Positions 3,719 to 5,413 of a stretch of DNA of 5,413 bases are shown here, piece after piece. Made by a program: the position numbers and the translations under genes. The notes below the pieces were generated by a model. That model worked only from the letters and a program-made list of their open reading frames with translations. It was not told the DNA's origin and ran no database searches. The stretch spans positions 1 through 5,413 of the forward strand of contig JAHWHN010000002.1 in the NCBI GenBank assembly GCA_019323235.1, given 5' to 3'. How positions within the stretch are numbered: position 1 is the stretch's first letter; each line of letters begins with the position of its first letter. The DNA comes from Candidatus Woesearchaeota archaeon (lineage in GTDB: Archaea > Nanobdellota > Nanobdellia > Woesearchaeales > JABIAG01).

Positions 3719-5413
3719 TTATCTTTTTACTAATAATATGTTTTTATTATAATTTAATGCTTGCTCTATTTCTTCGCCAATTTGATTTTTCTTGTTGAAC
3801 TTAATCATTGCTTTTTTGTTTGAAACAGCATTCATTATGAAAACACCATCAATAAATAATTGGAATTCTTTATTTTTCAATTTTGGATTTAATTCAAATT
3901 TTATTAAATTTTTATCTTCCTGAATTGTATATTTGATTCCTTTTTTATCTTCAGATTTTCTTTCAATTTTTAATTCTTGAACATCTATTCCTATTCCTAA
4001 TTCTTGTTCTATTTTAGAAATATTACTTCCTTGTTTTCCAATTACTCCAGCAATTCTATCTTCAGGAATTCTTACTATGGCTTTATTTTCAGATATCACT
4101 TCTACTTCAACATCTTTTGAATAATGTTGCATTTTTCTTTTGATTGAATCTGATGCAAGTTTTTTAATACCTTTTGATTCACCATTGTCTTCTTTAACTG
4201 GAACTAGAACTGTTTGTTCTCCATAAGTATAAAGTTCGTACATTGGTTTATTTGTTTCAAAATTATTTATTACAATAATTGGTCTTGCTAAATCTGCTTC
4301 AGTCATACCATTAGGTACTTTTACTTCCATTTTTAGTGATAAAACAGAATGTACTCTACCATGTTTTATGAAAATAACTGTATCAATTACTTGTGGAATT
4401 ATTCCAAGTTCTAATTTTCCAATAAATCTTTGGATAGCATCAACAGGAGTTGTACCATGTATTACTCCAGCCAAACCAATTCCTGCCAATCTTAAATCTG
4501 CGAATAATGAAAAATCAATTGTATTTCTCATTTCATCAAATAATGTATAATCAGGTCTTGATAAAAGTAATACATCATGAATTTCTTCAGGACTTCCATG
4601 ACTAATGGCATATTGTGTTATTGAATCTGGCAATATTAAATCTCTTGGAGCTTCAATTGTTTTAATAATTTTATTTTGCTTTGCATAATCTTCAATTAAA
4701 GCTGCTGCAAAAGTAGATTTTCCCATTCCTGGTGCTCCAGCAATCAAAATTCCTTCTGCTTGTTTTGAGATTCTCTCATATAATTTTTCAGTTAATTCAT
4801 AATCTTTTAAGTCTAATTTTTTTACAGCTCTTACTGCAGTTATTTCCCAAGTTTCTGAGAATGGAGGTCTTGTAATTACAATCCTAAATACGTTCAATTG
4901 TATAATTATTGAACCTTCTCTTTCTATTTCAATAAAACCTTTATTATCTTGCTCAGTAGCTTCTATGATATCACGGTAAATTTCTTTTATTTCGGATTGT
5001 GTTAATAATTTATCTCTTAATTTTACAAATGCCCATTGTCCAGGAAAACCTTTCTTTGCATAAGGCGGATTGTTGTCTTTCAAATGTACAGACATTGTTT
5101 CGTCATCAAAGAATTTTTCTAATTTTACTTTGTGCTTTTTAGGTTTTTGTTCTACAAAAAGACATCTCATTCCTTTTGCTCTTGCAACATTATATTGTAC
5201 TCTATCAGAAGTTAATAATGTAGCTCCCTCATCATAAGCTAATTGTCTAATTTTAGAATCTATTTCTCCCAAAGAAGCATATTTTATTTCAGCCACGTTT
5301 GGTTTTAAACCCATGAATACTAAATTATCTTGAAGTCTTTTTTTTAATGTTTCAATTTCATCTAATCCTAAGAAACCTTTTGCTCTATTTTGATTAGATT
5401 GATGCTCTAATTC
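3719..5413 (-). CDS. PIN domain-AAA ATPase-KH domain protein (PINc/VapC-type ATPase), N-terminus outside the window
   Basis: The frame is open to the right edge, so the gene is partial; 564 residues are visible, numbered here from the edge. ATG 5314 is internal, since family-like sequence continues upstream of it (ELEHQSNQNRAKGFLGLDEI). Residues 1 to about 90 are the end of a PIN domain with acidic positions in ELEHQ, GEID and TSDRVQ; the first PIN strand and its catalytic Asp lie beyond the window. The ATPase follows, with RPPFSETWEITAVR, Walker A GAPGMGKS (226-233) and Walker B DYTLFDE (288-294), resembling PilT/VirB11 secretion ATPases. A KH domain has IAGVIGKQGSNI (GXXG 459-462). About 85 further C-terminal residues are Lys-rich and contain no motif I recognise. 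This architecture is widespread in archaea and probably acts on RNA, but its substrate is not established. It is followed by cmk in the same direction. Confidence 0.9.
   Translation of the reverse strand, partial: ELEHQSNQNRAKGFLGLDEIETLKKRLQDNLVFMGLKPNVAEIKYASLGEIDSKIRQLAYDEGATLLTSDRVQYNVARAKGMRCLFVEQKPKKHKVKLEKFFDDETMSVHLKDNNPPYAKKGFPGQWAFVKLRDKLLTQSEIKEIYRDIIEATEQDNKGFIEIEREGSIIIQLNVFRIVITRPPFSETWEITAVRAVKKLDLKDYELTEKLYERISKQAEGILIAGAPGMGKSTFAAALIEDYAKQNKIIKTIEAPRDLILPDSITQYAISHGSPEEIHDVLLLSRPDYTLFDEMRNTIDFSLFADLRLAGIGLAGVIHGTTPVDAIQRFIGKLELGIIPQVIDTVIFIKHGRVHSVLSLKMEVKVPNGMTEADLARPIIVINNFETNKPMYELYTYGEQTVLVPVKEDNGESKGIKKLASDSIKRKMQHYSKDVEVEVISENKAIVRIPEDRIAGVIGKQGSNISKIEQELGIGIDVQELKIERKSEDKKGIKYTIQEDKNLIKFELNPKLKNKEFQLFIDGVFIMNAVSNKKAMIKFNKKNQIGEEIEQALNYNKNILLVKR

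Noticed and set aside
5312..5314. ATG 5314 as the true start of the PIN-ATPase gene.
   Set aside because: The frame remains open to the window edge, and the 33 upstream codons read like the family's PIN domain (ELEHQ ... GFLGLDEI), so the gene starts outside the window.

Overview
The window looks like a piece of an AT-rich archaeal chromosome. It carries an archaeal-type DnaG, a RIO1 kinase next to a Dim2/Pno1-like KH protein, an archaeal-type cytidylate kinase and a PIN-ATPase-KH protein, and this combination belongs to Archaea rather than Bacteria. The strong A/T bias, Asn/Lys-rich proteins, TATA-type promoters and compact gene packing fit a small-genome (DPANN-like) lineage, but the lineage is an inference from style, not from a phylogenetic marker.

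Layout. Positions 1-68 hold the last codons of a plus-strand gene. A bidirectional hairpin/T-tract terminator (67-103) separates it from dnaG on the minus strand (107-1390, with a Shine-Dalgarno site that fixes the start). A long non-coding stretch follows (1391-1886). It contains a GC-rich island (about 1690-1772) in an otherwise very AT-rich surround, a row of hairpins that all show TGTCA at the tip, a minus-strand TATA box placed to start a transcript at the edge of the island, and a cluster of plus-strand TATA boxes for the next operon. Rio1 (1887-2585) and the KH protein (2587-3135) form a plus-strand operon with a 1-nt gap. Its stop overlaps the stop of a convergent minus-strand pair: the PIN-ATPase-KH gene (3719 to beyond the window end) followed by cytidylate kinase (3132-3677).

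Function. Most of the genes concern RNA. Rio1 and Dim2/Pno1 act late in small-subunit ribosome maturation. Archaeal DnaG is known as a TOPRIM primase-family protein associated with the exosome. The PIN-ATPase-KH protein has a nuclease-type fold, a motor ATPase and an RNA-binding domain. Cytidylate kinase supplies CDP/dCDP.

The item that best deserves follow-up is the unassigned structured region between dnaG and rio1, probably a non-coding RNA or a long dnaG leader. Its GC-rich core contains two 9-nt words identical to the two strands of the 16S rRNA decoding site (helix 44). I could not assign it to a known RNA family by eye.
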